Positions 8,396 to 17,013 of a stretch of DNA of 41,414 nucleotides are shown here, piece by piece. The DNA is from an uncultured Lentisphaeria bacterium. GTDB lineage: Bacteria; Verrucomicrobiota; Lentisphaeria; Oligosphaerales; Oligosphaeraceae. Position numbers and translations under genes: made by a program. Below the pieces are notes generated by a model, which did not search any database, was not told where the DNA came from, and saw only the letters and a list, made by a program, of their open reading frames with translations. Every line of letters starts with the position of its first letter. Positions within the stretch are counted from its first letter, which is position 1. The DNA is taken from the NCBI GenBank assembly GCA_945827525.1, contig CALZPA010000002.1, positions 1-41,414 of the forward strand, written 5' to 3'.

Positions 8396-8423
8396 GATGG
8401 AAGACCGCCGGTGGTCTTCCATC
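8396..8423 (+). other. 11-bp perfect stem-loop in the pilin leader
   Basis: GATGGAAGACC (8396-8406) and GGTCTTCCATC (8413-8423) form a perfect stem with a 6-nt loop GCCGGT, 63 bp before the pilin start codon. No T-run follows, so it is more likely an RNA stabiliser, pause or protein-binding element than a terminator. Confidence 0.6.
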
Positions 8424-8486
8424 GAGCATTCCGCCCGTTTGGGCGCTTGTCGCGGGAAGCCAATGTTAGCAAAGGAGTATTGCAGG

Positions 8487-9164
8487 ATGAAAGGCAGGAC
8501 ATTTACCTTGATTGAGTTGCTCGTGGTGATAGCCATCATCGCGATACTGGCTGCGATGCTGCTGCCGGCGCTGTCGAAGGCGCGGGAGAAGGCGCGGTCC
8601 ATCAGTTGCGTGAGCAATGTGAAGCAGCAGACGCTGGGCATCACCATGTATGGGAACGACAATGAGGACTGGCTGCCCCGCACGGGCGGCACCGATGGCG
8701 CGAACACGCCGTGGGCGCTGTGGTCGGGCGTGGACGGCGGCTTCGTCGGCCTGGGGCTGGTGGTGAACTACATCGAGGGCTCGACCGGCCAGTATCTGGA
8801 GAGCGTCCAGGGGGACAAGCGTCCCAAGGTCTTCAAGTGCCCGTGCGGCTCGCGCACGACGGAGGGCTGGACGAACAGCGGCGGCCTGCGCGTGGACTAT
8901 GTGTATGTGCGCGACAGCGGCACGGCGGGCTGCCGGTCGTGGAACTGGCCGCCTCTGGGCAAGCGCCTCGGGCAGCTGTCGAAGGAGATTGTGGTCTTCT
9001 GCGACGGCGGCAGCTCCATCATGTGGTGGCCGGAGAGCACTGCCACGCACGGCAACTACGCCAGCCCGTTCGGTCACGCCGACGGCTCGGTGAACATCAT
9101 CCGCTCCGCCCAGTACAACAAGAAGAGCGGCAGTGGCGCGCTGACGATGGTCGACGGGCTGTGA
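8487..9164 (+). CDS. Type IV pilin-like / type II secretion pseudopilin (prepilin N-terminal domain)
   Basis: The 225-residue protein starts with [12 protein letters not shown], the hydrophobic class III prepilin signal with the conserved Glu at mature position 5. A conserved [10 protein letters not shown] helix and a ~190-residue variable globular part follow. Near the end it has FGHADGS, the local version of the H-x-DG motif seen in the other paralogues. The residue before the Phe is Thr, not the Gly expected by PilD-type peptidases. I chose ATG 8487 because AAGGAG lies 9 nt upstream; an upstream in-frame ATG at 8397 falls in the leader hairpin. The glycosidase gene starts 46 bp downstream, so the two are probably co-transcribed. 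Its exact role is unknown. Confidence 0.88.
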   Translation: MKGRTFTLIELLVVIAIIAILAAMLLPALSKAREKARSISCVSNVKQQTLGITMYGNDNEDWLPRTGGTDGANTPWALWSGVDGGFVGLGLVVNYIEGSTGQYLESVQGDKRPKVFKCPCGSRTTEGWTNSGGLRVDYVYVRDSGTAGCRSWNWPPLGKRLGQLSKEIVVFCDGGSSIMWWPESTATHGNYASPFGHADGSVNIIRSAQYNKKSGSGALTMVDGL

Positions 9165-9210
9165 GGCGGGAGACCGCGAGGGCAGGTAGAAGAGTAGAGG
9201 AGTGCAAGGC

Positions 9211-12200
9211 ATGAAGGGCATCTGTCGGCTGATGTGGGCCATGGCGCTGGTATGTGCGCTGTGTGCATCTGGCATTGAGGTGAGTCTGAGTGGCGGAGGC
9301 GGGCTGTCGCTGCCGGACGGGCCGGTGTGGCGGGTGTCGCTGGTGGACCGGAGCTGGGTGGTGCACCGTCAGGGCGAGGGCGACGGGAAGACGTTTGTGG
9401 AGGAGCCTGGCGGCTCGGACGCGCGGCGCGCGTTCCGGTTCGACATGCCTGGCTTTGCGCGTGGCCGGTACGAGGCGCGTCTGGAGCGTGCGAAGGAGGG
9501 GCAGCGCTATGCGGTCACGGTGAGCCTGGACGAGCCGGCGTCGTTCGCCAGCCTGGGGCTGGATGCGTCGTTCCCGGTGGAGCGGTGGCACGGCACGGTG
9601 CTGCAGGCGGGCGGCACGTCCATCGTGCTGCCTCGCGAGGCCGACCCGAGGGGGACGCTGTTCGACGGCCAGGTGTCCGGTCTGACGTTCAGCGGACGCC
9701 AGGCGCGCTATGTGCTGACGGGGCCCTTTCAGCTCTTTGTGCAGGACAACCGCAAGTTCGGCGGCAAGGACTATCTGGTGCGCCTGCGCCTGAAGCCCGG
9801 CTATGGCCAGCTGAGCGAGGCGTCTCTGGCGGTGACGGTTCAGACCGTGGAGCTGCGCGGCGTGCCCGTGGAGCTGCGCGGCGTCGCCAACATGGGCTTT
9901 GCCGACGAGACGGACAACGATGGCCAGGGTGGCTGGACGGATCAGGGGCATGAGAACGATCTGCGGATGCTCAAGCCCGGCGTACAGGTGCTGGGCGGCA
10001 TCCGCTTCGACATCATCGCGCCGGAGGCGAATGGCGGACGCAGTTGCGTCATGCTCTGCGGCGGAAATGTCCGGCGTTTCCCGCGCTCGGTGGAGGTGCC
10101 GGTGGCGGACGAGGTCCGGGGCGGCTGCCTCTATTTGCTGCACGCGCTGGCCTGGCCGGGGCCGCAGTTCGTCGGCGTCGTCACGGTGACGTATGCGGAC
10201 GGGACGGAGGAACGCCATGAGTGCCGCTGGATGCGCGAGGTGGACAACTGGTGGAGTCCCAAGACGCACGAGAACGGCGACGTGGTGTGGACGGGCGAGA
10301 ACGGGCAGGCGTTCGTCGGGCTGTACGCGACGGGGCTGCCGCTGCGGTCGCAGGCGATACGCCGGATACGGCTGGAGGCTCAGGGGAACACGGTCTGGGG
10401 CGTGGTGGCGATGTCGGTGCTGCCGCAGGCCGTTCCGCGCGTCAAGGCGGACAAGTACTATGTGGTGGCGGGCGAGGAGTTCCAGCCGATGCCGTACCAC
10501 CATGAGATTGAGCCGGGCTCGGTGCTGGACTTCTCGGCGCTGCTGGACGCGCCGGCGGGCAGGCACGGCCCCGTGGTCTGCCGCAACGGTCAACTGGAGT
10601 TCCGCGACGTGCCGGGGCAGCCCGTCCGCCTCTATGGCACCAATCTGTCGGGGACGGCGAACTACCTGAGCCACGAGTGGGCGACGGCGTTCGCCGAGCG
10701 CGCCGCCCGCATGGGCTTCAACCTGATACGCCTCCACCACCACGACAACGACCTCGGCAACCATGGCAAGGACTGGTGGACGTTCAACCAGACGCGCCAG
10801 GATCAGCTCGACTTCCTCATCGCCGAGCTGAAGCGGCGCGGCATCTACATCACCACCGACCTGTTCGTCTCCCGGGCCATTCCCCCGGGCGCCATCCCCG
10901 AGCATCCCGGCAAGGGCCATCTCCGCAAATTCGACGAGTTCAAGGCGATGGTCTACATCCTCGACTCCGCCTACCGCGAGTGGCAGCGCTTCAGCCGCGA
11001 ATTCCTCACCCACGTCAATCCCTACACGGGGCTGGCCCTCAAGGACGACCCCGTGCTGGCCTCGCTGAACCTGGTCAACGAGGGCAACATCGACCGCCAA
11101 TGGCAGGCCACCGACTTCAGCAAGTCACTCTACCTGAAGGCCTATGACGCCTGGCGCACGGAGCGCGGCCTGGCCGAGCCCGACGACGAGGCCGCACGCC
11201 GCCGCCAGTTCTCCCGCTTCCTCGCCGACACCTACGCGCGCCGCTACGCCCAGATGCGAGAGTTTGTGCGCGGGCTGGGCGTCCAGGTGCCGCTCTCCGA
11301 CCAGAACATGCTGGACTCGCCCCTGCTCTCCGTGATGCGCTCGCACCTCGACTACGTCGACAACCACACCTACTGGGACGGCCCCTTCGGGACATATCTG
11401 GTGCCGTCGGGGCTGGGGCAGCGCTCGGCCATCTGCGAGCAGTCGTCGGTGCTGAACGACATGTTCCTGTCGCGTCAGTTTGGGAAGCCGTTCAGCGTCT
11501 CGGAGTTTGACTTCTGCAAGCCGAGCCGCTACCGTGCGGAGGGGCCGCTGCTGCTGGCCAGCTACGGCGGCCTGCAGGGCTGGAGCGCGCTGTGCCAGTT
11601 CGCCTACGGTCATTGGGACGCGCCCGTCATGCGCCAGATCGCCGGCAACCACTTCGACATTGGCAGCGACTGCGTCAAGTCGCTCTCCCACCGTCTGGCG
11701 GCGGCGCTTTTCCTGCGCGGCGAAGTCCGTCCCCTCGGGACGAGCCTGGCGGCCGTGGTGGACGCGGACGGCGAGCTGGACAGTGCCCAGCACCATGCCG
11801 GCGCGTTCATGCGCCTGGGGCGTCTGGCGCGGGTCGGCACCATCGTGACGCACGGCCAGCCGGCCGAACTGCCGCCCCGGACGCTCGCCGTCCTGGACGT
11901 CACGGGACGGCTCAAGGCCGCCGACTACGCCGTTCCCGTGCTGACCGAGGCGGAGGTGCCCGCGTTCGTCCGGCGTCAGTTCGGCGAGGGGCCGGAGCAG
12001 GGCGTCTGGAACGCGCCGGGCGGACAGGTGTTCTTCGACGCGAAGGCGCACCAGTTCAAGGTCGTGACGCCCTCCATCGAGGCGTTCGCGCTGGCCGAGG
12101 GCTCAGCGGACGCGGGCGCGTTCGCTCGGGTGGAGACTGTCCAGGGGCGGGCGGTGGTGGCCATCGTGTCCCACGACGGCCGTCCGCTGGCGGAGTCGCG

Positions 12201-12489
12201 CCGGATGCTGGTGCTGCACCTGACGGACACGCTGCCGCTGCTGGCACGGTTCAGCAGCCGCGAGCGCAAGCTGTGGGAGACGTGGGGCAAGCGGGAGACG
12301 ATGGCCGAGCGCGGCGTCGTGCGGCTGACGCTGCCTCGCGGACGCTACCGTCTGCGCGCGTTGGACACGGCCGGTCGCCCCATCGGGGACGTTCCTGTCG
12401 CGCCGGACGGCGTGGCGCAGCTCTCCGTCATCAACGCCTTCGGGCAGACCATGCAGTATGAGCTGACATTGGAACCGTCACTAAAGTGA
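9211..12489 (+). CDS. Large secreted clan GH-A glycoside hydrolase (GH5-like)
   Basis: This ~1092-residue protein begins with a signal peptide (MWAMALVCALCASG). The first ~450 residues are beta-rich, then a TIM-barrel glycosidase domain starts near residue 465 (YGTNLSGTANYL) with RMGFNLIRLHHHDND. The likely acid/base is Glu624 in NLVNEGN and the nucleophile Glu765 in SVSEFDF, the pattern of clan GH-A (GH5 and relatives). The C-terminal 250 residues are again beta-rich. It should act outside the cytoplasm on a plant or host glycan; the linkage cannot be predicted. ATG 9211 has AGAGGAG 8 nt upstream, preferred over a GTG at 9202. Its stop codon is embedded in the first of a set of palindromic repeats. 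Confidence 0.85.
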   Translation: MKGICRLMWAMALVCALCASGIEVSLSGGGGLSLPDGPVWRVSLVDRSWVVHRQGEGDGKTFVEEPGGSDARRAFRFDMPGFARGRYEARLERAKEGQRYAVTVSLDEPASFASLGLDASFPVERWHGTVLQAGGTSIVLPREADPRGTLFDGQVSGLTFSGRQARYVLTGPFQLFVQDNRKFGGKDYLVRLRLKPGYGQLSEASLAVTVQTVELRGVPVELRGVANMGFADETDNDGQGGWTDQGHENDLRMLKPGVQVLGGIRFDIIAPEANGGRSCVMLCGGNVRRFPRSVEVPVADEVRGGCLYLLHALAWPGPQFVGVVTVTYADGTEERHECRWMREVDNWWSPKTHENGDVVWTGENGQAFVGLYATGLPLRSQAIRRIRLEAQGNTVWGVVAMSVLPQAVPRVKADKYYVVAGEEFQPMPYHHEIEPGSVLDFSALLDAPAGRHGPVVCRNGQLEFRDVPGQPVRLYGTNLSGTANYLSHEWATAFAERAARMGFNLIRLHHHDNDLGNHGKDWWTFNQTRQDQLDFLIAELKRRGIYITTDLFVSRAIPPGAIPEHPGKGHLRKFDEFKAMVYILDSAYREWQRFSREFLTHVNPYTGLALKDDPVLASLNLVNEGNIDRQWQATDFSKSLYLKAYDAWRTERGLAEPDDEAARRRQFSRFLADTYARRYAQMREFVRGLGVQVPLSDQNMLDSPLLSVMRSHLDYVDNHTYWDGPFGTYLVPSGLGQRSAICEQSSVLNDMFLSRQFGKPFSVSEFDFCKPSRYRAEGPLLLASYGGLQGWSALCQFAYGHWDAPVMRQIAGNHFDIGSDCVKSLSHRLAAALFLRGEVRPLGTSLAAVVDADGELDSAQHHAGAFMRLGRLARVGTIVTHGQPAELPPRTLAVLDVTGRLKAADYAVPVLTEAEVPAFVRRQFGEGPEQGVWNAPGGQVFFDAKAHQFKVVTPSIEAFALAEGSADAGAFARVETVQGRAVVAIVSHDGRPLAESRRMLVLHLTDTLPLLARFSSRERKLWETWGKRETMAERGVVRLTLPRGRYRLRALDTAGRPIGDVPVAPDGVAQLSVINAFGQTMQYELTLEPSLK

Positions 12490-12590
12490 CGGCACAGGAC
12501 AAGGCAAGACCGTCACTAAAGTGACGTCACAGACAGGGTAAGGCCGTCACTAAAGTGACGTCACAGGACAAGTGACGGCACAGGACAAGT
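12476..12590. repeat. Three tandem palindromic repeats (~34-bp period) between convergent genes
   Basis: The 16-bp palindrome CGTCACT-AA-AGTGACG occurs at 12476-12491, 12511-12526 and 12545-12560, at spacings of 35 and 34 bp, with similar linkers (CACAG-GACAAG). A truncated fourth copy (AGTGACGGCACAGGACAAG) starts at 12571. The first palindrome contains the stop codon of the glycosidase and the array ends at the stop of the convergent AAA ATPase gene. Copies 2 and 3 also create GTGACGTCAC. No T-run follows any copy. Confidence 0.9.
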
Positions 12591-14071
12591 CACCGTCTGG
12601 CGGTCTTGCCGTACTTGGAGGCGGGGGTGGCGCGGGAGAAGGCCCAGGAGCGGATGGCCTTGATCTGGGTCTCCATGGTGTCGGAGAGTGGGACGATGCG
12701 TCCGATGACGTTCTCGAGGTCGCGCTGGTTGAAGGGTCTCTTGTCGAAGAAGGCCTCGGTTCTCGCGGAGATGACGGCCTGTTCGATTTCGGCGCCGTTC
12801 CAGCCTTCGGTCATGATCTGGAGCATCTTGAAGTCGAAGTCGTCGGGGTTGGCCTGGTTTCGGAGGAGGTGGATGCGCATGATGTCGTTTCGCTCCTCCT
12901 TGGAGGGGAGGTCGCAGAAGAAGACCTCGTCGAAGCGGCCCTTGCGGAGGATTTCGGCGGGGAGGGCGGTGATTTTGTTGGCGGTTGCGGCGATGAAGAT
13001 GAGCGGCGGCTTCTCCTGCATCCAGGTGAGGAAGGAGGAGAAGATGTGGGGGGAGATGCGCTGTCCGGAGTCGTCGAGTCCGAGTGCGTTCTCGATTTCG
13101 TCGATCCAGAGGACGGCGGGCGCGACGGACTCGATGGTCTTGAGCGCGCGGTGGAACGCCTCCTCGGGGGAGCCGTACATGCCGGAGAAGACGAGGTTCA
13201 TGTCGAGTCGGAACATGGGGATGTTCCAGAGGGAGGAGATGGTCTTGACGGCGAGCGACTTGCCGCAGCCGGAGACGCCCATGATGAGGAGCCCCTTGGG
13301 GACGGGCACGCCGGCCTCGGCGGCCTCGCGCGAGAACAGATGCTGGCGCTTCACCAGCCAGTTCTTCAGGTTGTCCAGGCCGCCCAGGCCGCTGATCTTC
13401 CACTTCGGCGGCGAGAACTCCAGGAAGCCGGTCTTCTTGACGACGTTCTTCTTCTCGTCGAAGATCTCGTCCATGAACTGCTCGGCGGTGGCGTCGGGGA
13501 GTCGGCAGGCGCGCGAGAGGACGTAGGCGATTTCGTTCTCGGTGAGTCCCTTGAGGGCCATGGTGACGTCGCCGAGGAGTCCGTCGGGGATGGCGTAGTC
13601 GCCGTGCTCCTGGAGCTGTCGGTCGATGATGGCGGCGATTTCCCTCTCGTCGGGCGGCGGCACCTCGAGGAAGTAGATTTCCTTCTTGAGGGTTTCGGGC
13701 ATCCGGTTGTCGGGACAGAGGATGATGATGGTTCGTCCGGGCGAGCCGGCGGCGGCGCTGTAGGCCTCTCGGAGGGCTCGGACGACACCGGGGCGGTCGA
13801 GGTAGGGGGCGAGGTCGCAGAGGACGGTGACGTCGAACTGTCCGTCGGGCACCTCGCGCGCGGCGGCGGCGACGATGGCCTGCTCGGGGTCCAGGAGGGA
13901 GCGGTCGCCATCGAGTCCCTGGAGGCAGGACCAGGTGTGGACGGGGGCGCTGAGGGGGGCGGCGATGTCGCGGACGGTGCGGAGGATGCGCTGCTCCTCG
14001 GGCGAGAGGACATAGACGAGGGGCGTCTGGCCGGTGATGGCGTTTTCGAGCTGTTGCTGCAGGGAGGGCAT
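12590..14071 (-). CDS. AAA family ATPase, Ycf46-like
   Basis: The 493-residue protein has an N-terminal domain of ~220 residues and a C-terminal AAA module: Walker A GVSGCGKS (265-272), Walker B LWIDEIEN (Asp324, Glu325), and a sensor/arginine-finger region after RKGRFDEVFF. This layout matches the Ycf46/stress-related AAA family of cyanobacteria, chloroplasts and many bacteria, which has no firmly established substrate. I take the ATG at 14071 (MPSLQQQ); extending to 14155 adds 28 low-complexity residues and would start only ~14 nt after the predicted transcription start. No partner gene is seen on the same strand. Confidence 0.85.
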   Translation of the reverse strand: MPSLQQQLENAITGQTPLVYVLSPEEQRILRTVRDIAAPLSAPVHTWSCLQGLDGDRSLLDPEQAIVAAAAREVPDGQFDVTVLCDLAPYLDRPGVVRALREAYSAAAGSPGRTIIILCPDNRMPETLKKEIYFLEVPPPDEREIAAIIDRQLQEHGDYAIPDGLLGDVTMALKGLTENEIAYVLSRACRLPDATAEQFMDEIFDEKKNVVKKTGFLEFSPPKWKISGLGGLDNLKNWLVKRQHLFSREAAEAGVPVPKGLLIMGVSGCGKSLAVKTISSLWNIPMFRLDMNLVFSGMYGSPEEAFHRALKTIESVAPAVLWIDEIENALGLDDSGQRISPHIFSSFLTWMQEKPPLIFIAATANKITALPAEILRKGRFDEVFFCDLPSKEERNDIMRIHLLRNQANPDDFDFKMLQIMTEGWNGAEIEQAVISARTEAFFDKRPFNQRDLENVIGRIVPLSDTMETQIKAIRSWAFSRATPASKYGKTARR

Positions 14072-14160
14072 GGTCGATGCTTTTCTGTGCGTGGTGGGTT
14101 GATGTTTGGGCGTGGTGGTGGTATGGTTAACCGCCGTCCGTGCGCCGCAGTCCATGAGGC

Positions 14161-14203
14161 ATACGTTTGGGACGTATCATAGCTGGCGGCGGCGTTTTTG
14201 CAA
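14161..14203 (-). promoter_or_regulatory. Promoter with overlapping palindrome for the AAA ATPase gene
   Basis: On the minus strand TTGCAA (14198-14203) and TATGAT (14176-14181) are 16 bp apart. A perfect inverted repeat, ATACGT (14161-14166)-ttggg-ACGTAT (14172-14177), covers the predicted start point and touches the -10 box. This is the usual position of a repressor site. Confidence 0.6.
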
Positions 14204-14250
14204 GTGGGCGGGTGTCAAGTCAGAGCAGTTTTGGAGCAGTCAGGAGACGA

Positions 14251-15378
14251 ATGAGCACGTATCGAGTGGGTCTGGTCGGCTTTGGGTACATTGGTAAGGT
14301 CCATGCGTTTGCGCACCGCAATCTGCCGTTCTTCTTCGGCAGCCTGCCCTTCTCGACGCAACTGGTGCGCGTCTGCACGGGCCATGCGGACAGCGCCCGC
14401 GCCGCCGGCGAATTCCTGGGCGTGGAGGGCGTCACCGACTTCCGCGCCGTCACGGAGGCGCCCGACATCGACGTCGTCCACATCTGCACGCCCAACAACC
14501 TCCACCGCGAGGCCCTGCTCAGCGCCATGGCGCACGGCAAGCACATCTACTGCGACAAGCCCCTGACCGCCACCCTTGAGGAGGCCGAGGAGATAGCCGC
14601 CGCGCTCCCCGGCTACCATGGCATCGCCCAGATGACCTTCCAGACGCGCTTCCTGCCCGCCACCCAGCGCGCCCGGCAGCTCATCCGCGAGGGCTTCCTC
14701 GGCCGTCCCCTCCAGTTCCGCTGCTCCTTCATGCACTCCGGCAACATCGACCAGCAGGCGCCGCGCAAGTGGCGCTTCGCCGCCGAGGCGGGCGGCGGCG
14801 TCCTCGCCGACCTCGGCTCCCATGCCCTCGACCTGCTCACCGACTGGCTCGGCCCCGTCCGGCGCGTCACCGCCCTCCACCAGCTCGCCGTCGGCGAGCG
14901 GCGTGACCCGTCCGGCTCCGGCGCCATGCTCCCCGTCGACGTCGAGGACGCCTCCTACGCCCTGCTGGAGCTCGCCAACGGCGCCTGCGGCACCCTCGAG
15001 GCGACCAAGCTCGCCACCGGCGCCGAGGACGAGCTCCGGCTCGAGGTCCACGGCGACCGCGGCGCCATCCGCTTCAACCTCATGGACCCGCATCATCTCG
15101 AGGTCTACGACGCCACCGCGCCGGCCTCGCCCCAGGGCGGGCTGCGCGGCTGGACGCGCCTCGACACCGGACAGCGCTACGACCCGCCCGCCTGCTTCCC
15201 CGCGCCCAAGTCCGCCATCGGCTGGCTCCGCGCCCACGTCCAGTGCCTCTACCACTTCATGGCCTGCGTCGACCAGGGCATTCCCGCCGAGCCGGGACTT
15301 GACCAGGGACTCGCCATCCAGCGCGTCATGGCCGCCATCCGCGACTCCGCCCATGACGGGCAGTGGCGCAGCCTCTGA
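14251..15378 (+). CDS. Gfo/Idh/MocA family oxidoreductase
   Basis: The 375-residue protein has an N-terminal Rossmann fold (VGFGYIGKVHA) and the family motif CDKPLT near residue 110 with the conserved Lys. A later GSHALDLL carries the conserved His region of the catalytic domain. Members oxidise or reduce sugars, inositols and related compounds with NAD(P); substrate specificity cannot be read from sequence. ATG 14251 follows an AGGAGA ribosome site at very short spacing; the frame is open for 28 codons further upstream but without support. It is a single-gene unit ended by a strong terminator. Confidence 0.9.
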   Translation: MSTYRVGLVGFGYIGKVHAFAHRNLPFFFGSLPFSTQLVRVCTGHADSARAAGEFLGVEGVTDFRAVTEAPDIDVVHICTPNNLHREALLSAMAHGKHIYCDKPLTATLEEAEEIAAALPGYHGIAQMTFQTRFLPATQRARQLIREGFLGRPLQFRCSFMHSGNIDQQAPRKWRFAAEAGGGVLADLGSHALDLLTDWLGPVRRVTALHQLAVGERRDPSGSGAMLPVDVEDASYALLELANGACGTLEATKLATGAEDELRLEVHGDRGAIRFNLMDPHHLEVYDATAPASPQGGLRGWTRLDTGQRYDPPACFPAPKSAIGWLRAHVQCLYHFMACVDQGIPAEPGLDQGLAIQRVMAAIRDSAHDGQWRSL

Positions 15379-15394
15379 GGCTCCGCGGAGGCGC

Positions 15395-15435
15395 GCCGGG
15401 GGCCGACCCGAAAGGGCCGGCCCCCGGCTTTTTTT
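15395..15435 (+). terminator. Rho-independent terminator after the oxidoreductase
   Basis: GCCGGGGGCC pairs with GGCCCCCGGC around a GACCC-GAAA-GGG inner hairpin, followed by seven T residues (15429-15435). It lies 16 bp past the stop codon and separates the gene from the convergent peroxiredoxin gene. Confidence 0.92.
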
Positions 15436-15458
15436 GTGTATGTGTCCCGGAGGGGGCG

Positions 15459-15908
15459 TCAGAGCAGGGCGAGGACGTCGGCGGCGTTGGTGTCCGGCTT
15501 GACCTTGGGCATGACGGCGGCGATGCGTCCCTGCTCGTCGATGAGGAAGGTGGTGCGCACGACGCCCATGGAGACCTTCCCGTAGAGCTTCTTCTCCTGC
15601 CAGACGCCGTAGGCGCGGATGGCCGTCAGCTCCGGGTCGGACAGCAGCGTGAAGGGCAGCGCCTGCCTCTCGGCGAATTTGGCGTGGGAGGCGACGCTGT
15701 CCTTGCTGACGCCGATGACGGCGACGCCGCGCCGGCTGAATTCGTCGAACTGCGCGGCGAAGGCGCAGGCCTGGCGGGTGCAGCCCGGCGTGCTGTCCTT
15801 GGGGTAGAAGTAGAGGACGACGCGCTGTCCGCGGAAGTCGGACAGGGTGACGGGGTTGCCGTGCTGGTCGTTGAGGGTGAAATCCGGTGCGGTGCTGCCG
15901 ATGTCCAT
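15459..15908 (-). CDS. bcp: Peroxiredoxin, BCP/PrxQ type (thiol peroxidase)
   Basis: The 149-residue protein is a PrxQ/BCP peroxiredoxin that reduces hydrogen and organic peroxides using thioredoxin. The active site is DSTPGCTRQAC with the peroxidatic Cys in PGCT and a second Cys five residues later, the BCP arrangement for an intramolecular disulfide. TLNDQHGNPVTLSDFRG and GVSKDS are further family landmarks. Length is normal. It is transcribed away from the tandem pseudopilin pair and toward the oxidoreductase terminator. CAGGAGA lies 13 nt upstream of the ATG. Confidence 0.93.
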   Translation of the reverse strand: MDIGSTAPDFTLNDQHGNPVTLSDFRGQRVVLYFYPKDSTPGCTRQACAFAAQFDEFSRRGVAVIGVSKDSVASHAKFAERQALPFTLLSDPELTAIRAYGVWQEKKLYGKVSMGVVRTTFLIDEQGRIAAVMPKVKPDTNAADVLALL

Positions 15909-16049
15909 GGTTCTGGTCTGTCTCCTGTCTGCTGGTCTCTGGCTGTGGCGGCGAGGGGCCGCCGCCTCCCTTTAGTATAGCCGTGCCCGCCGCTCTGTCC
16001 AGATACGCGAACGCAAAACGTCCCGTGTTATTGTGCCGTCCGGTCAACA

Positions 16050-16109
16050 AAAAATTCATTTATTCGCTCAAAATGAATTTTTAGAAATTCATTAAATTGG
16101 TCACAATAT
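16050..16109 (+). promoter_or_regulatory. AT-rich stem-loop and possible promoter upstream of a pilin gene
   Basis: In this AT-rich patch AAAAATTCATTT (16050-16061) and AAATGAATTTTT (16071-16082) form a perfect 12-bp inverted repeat with a 9-nt loop. Directly after it TTAGAA (16081-16086) and CAATAT (16104-16109) are 17 bp apart and could be a weak promoter for the pilin at 16197. The repeat could be an operator, or a terminator-like barrier for stray transcripts. Confidence 0.4.
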
Positions 16110-16196
16110 TGTCAGAAAGGTGTCGTTTACTGGGTGTCGCGACGAGGAATAGGCTAGGAAAGGCGAGGCCGGAAGCCATGCAAGGAGTTTCCAAGA

Positions 16197-16889
16197 ATGA
16201 ATAAGAGAATGAAAAGATTTACCCTGATTGAGTTGCTTGTTGTGATAGCGATTATTGCGATTCTGGCGGCGATGCTGTTGCCGGCGCTGTCGAAGGCGCG
16301 GGAGAAGGCGCGCGCGATCTCGTGTGTGAGCAACAGCAAGCAGGTGGGGCTGGCGCTGGCGATGTACCTGCAGGACTACGAGGATGCGTTTCCTGGCGTG
16401 AACTACCTGGCGGCGAGCGGGACGGACTGGTCGACCAGCGCGGCGACGTTCCGTACCATGCTCAACATGTATGTGGGCGACAGAAAGGTGTGGCTCTGCC
16501 CCTCGGACTCGAATTCCACCTGGTATGACAACAGCTATCTGACCATGACGACCGGCAGCGTGGACGACGCCAAGCTCAACGTCTCGTATGCCGCCAACTA
16601 CTACCTGTCGACCGGCTACACGCTGTCCTCCATCCAGTATCCGTCGCAGCTCGTCTACTCCACCGACCAGGTCGCCTCCACGGAGCGCTTCGTCAACAGC
16701 AACGCCACGACCACCAAGACGCAGCTTGGTCAGGACGGCACCAACCTGATGCGCCACCAGGAGCAGCCCAGCCTCGTCTTCGTCGATGGCCATGTCCAGG
16801 CCGTCAGGGCCATTCAGGCCTACCAGAACACCCTCTCAACCTCCTCCTCGGACGACCGCAAGATGTGGAACCCCGCCATCACCGATTAG
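16197..16889 (+). CDS. Pseudopilin, first of a tandem pair
   Basis: The 230-residue protein begins [14 protein letters not shown] with Arg rather than Gly before the Phe. It carries the shared [17 protein letters not shown] block and ends in a [14 protein letters not shown] motif. Its globular part closely resembles that of the next gene: both have GDRKVWLCP, a [17 protein letters not shown] stretch, YPSQLV and a final DRKMWNP-type end. This points to a local tandem duplication. AAGGAG lies 9 nt before the ATG. The expected location is the inner membrane or a surface pseudopilus; function is unknown. Confidence 0.87.
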   Translation: MNKRMKRFTLIELLVVIAIIAILAAMLLPALSKAREKARAISCVSNSKQVGLALAMYLQDYEDAFPGVNYLAASGTDWSTSAATFRTMLNMYVGDRKVWLCPSDSNSTWYDNSYLTMTTGSVDDAKLNVSYAANYYLSTGYTLSSIQYPSQLVYSTDQVASTERFVNSNATTTKTQLGQDGTNLMRHQEQPSLVFVDGHVQAVRAIQAYQNTLSTSSSDDRKMWNPAITD

Positions 16890-16925
16890 CCTTTTCGCTT
16901 CCCTCGCGTTTTTTCCCTTCCGCCC

Positions 16926-16954
16926 TTGTGACGAAAGGGAAAAATTGGTATAAT
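16926..16954 (+). promoter_or_regulatory. Consensus-like sigma-70 promoter for the second pilin
   Basis: TTGTGA (16926-16931) and a perfect TATAAT (16949-16954) are separated by 17 bp. The start would be near 16961, giving a ~50-nt leader to the ATG at 17014. The second gene of the tandem pair therefore has its own promoter. Confidence 0.8.
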
Positions 16955-17013
16955 ATGCAGGCAGATGTGCTTTCGGTTCCCATGTGACAAGATCCCAACC
17001 AGGAGGATAGAAG

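Noticed and set aside
9097-11100. 667-residue minus-strand frame over the glycosidase
   Set aside because: Its composition is low-complexity and it overlaps a clear glycosidase and pilin end on the plus strand with catalytic motifs. It is a shadow.
12476-12590. CRISPR array
   Set aside because: The repeats are 16-bp palindromes with similar, short linkers, not ~30-bp repeats with unrelated spacers, and no cas gene is near.
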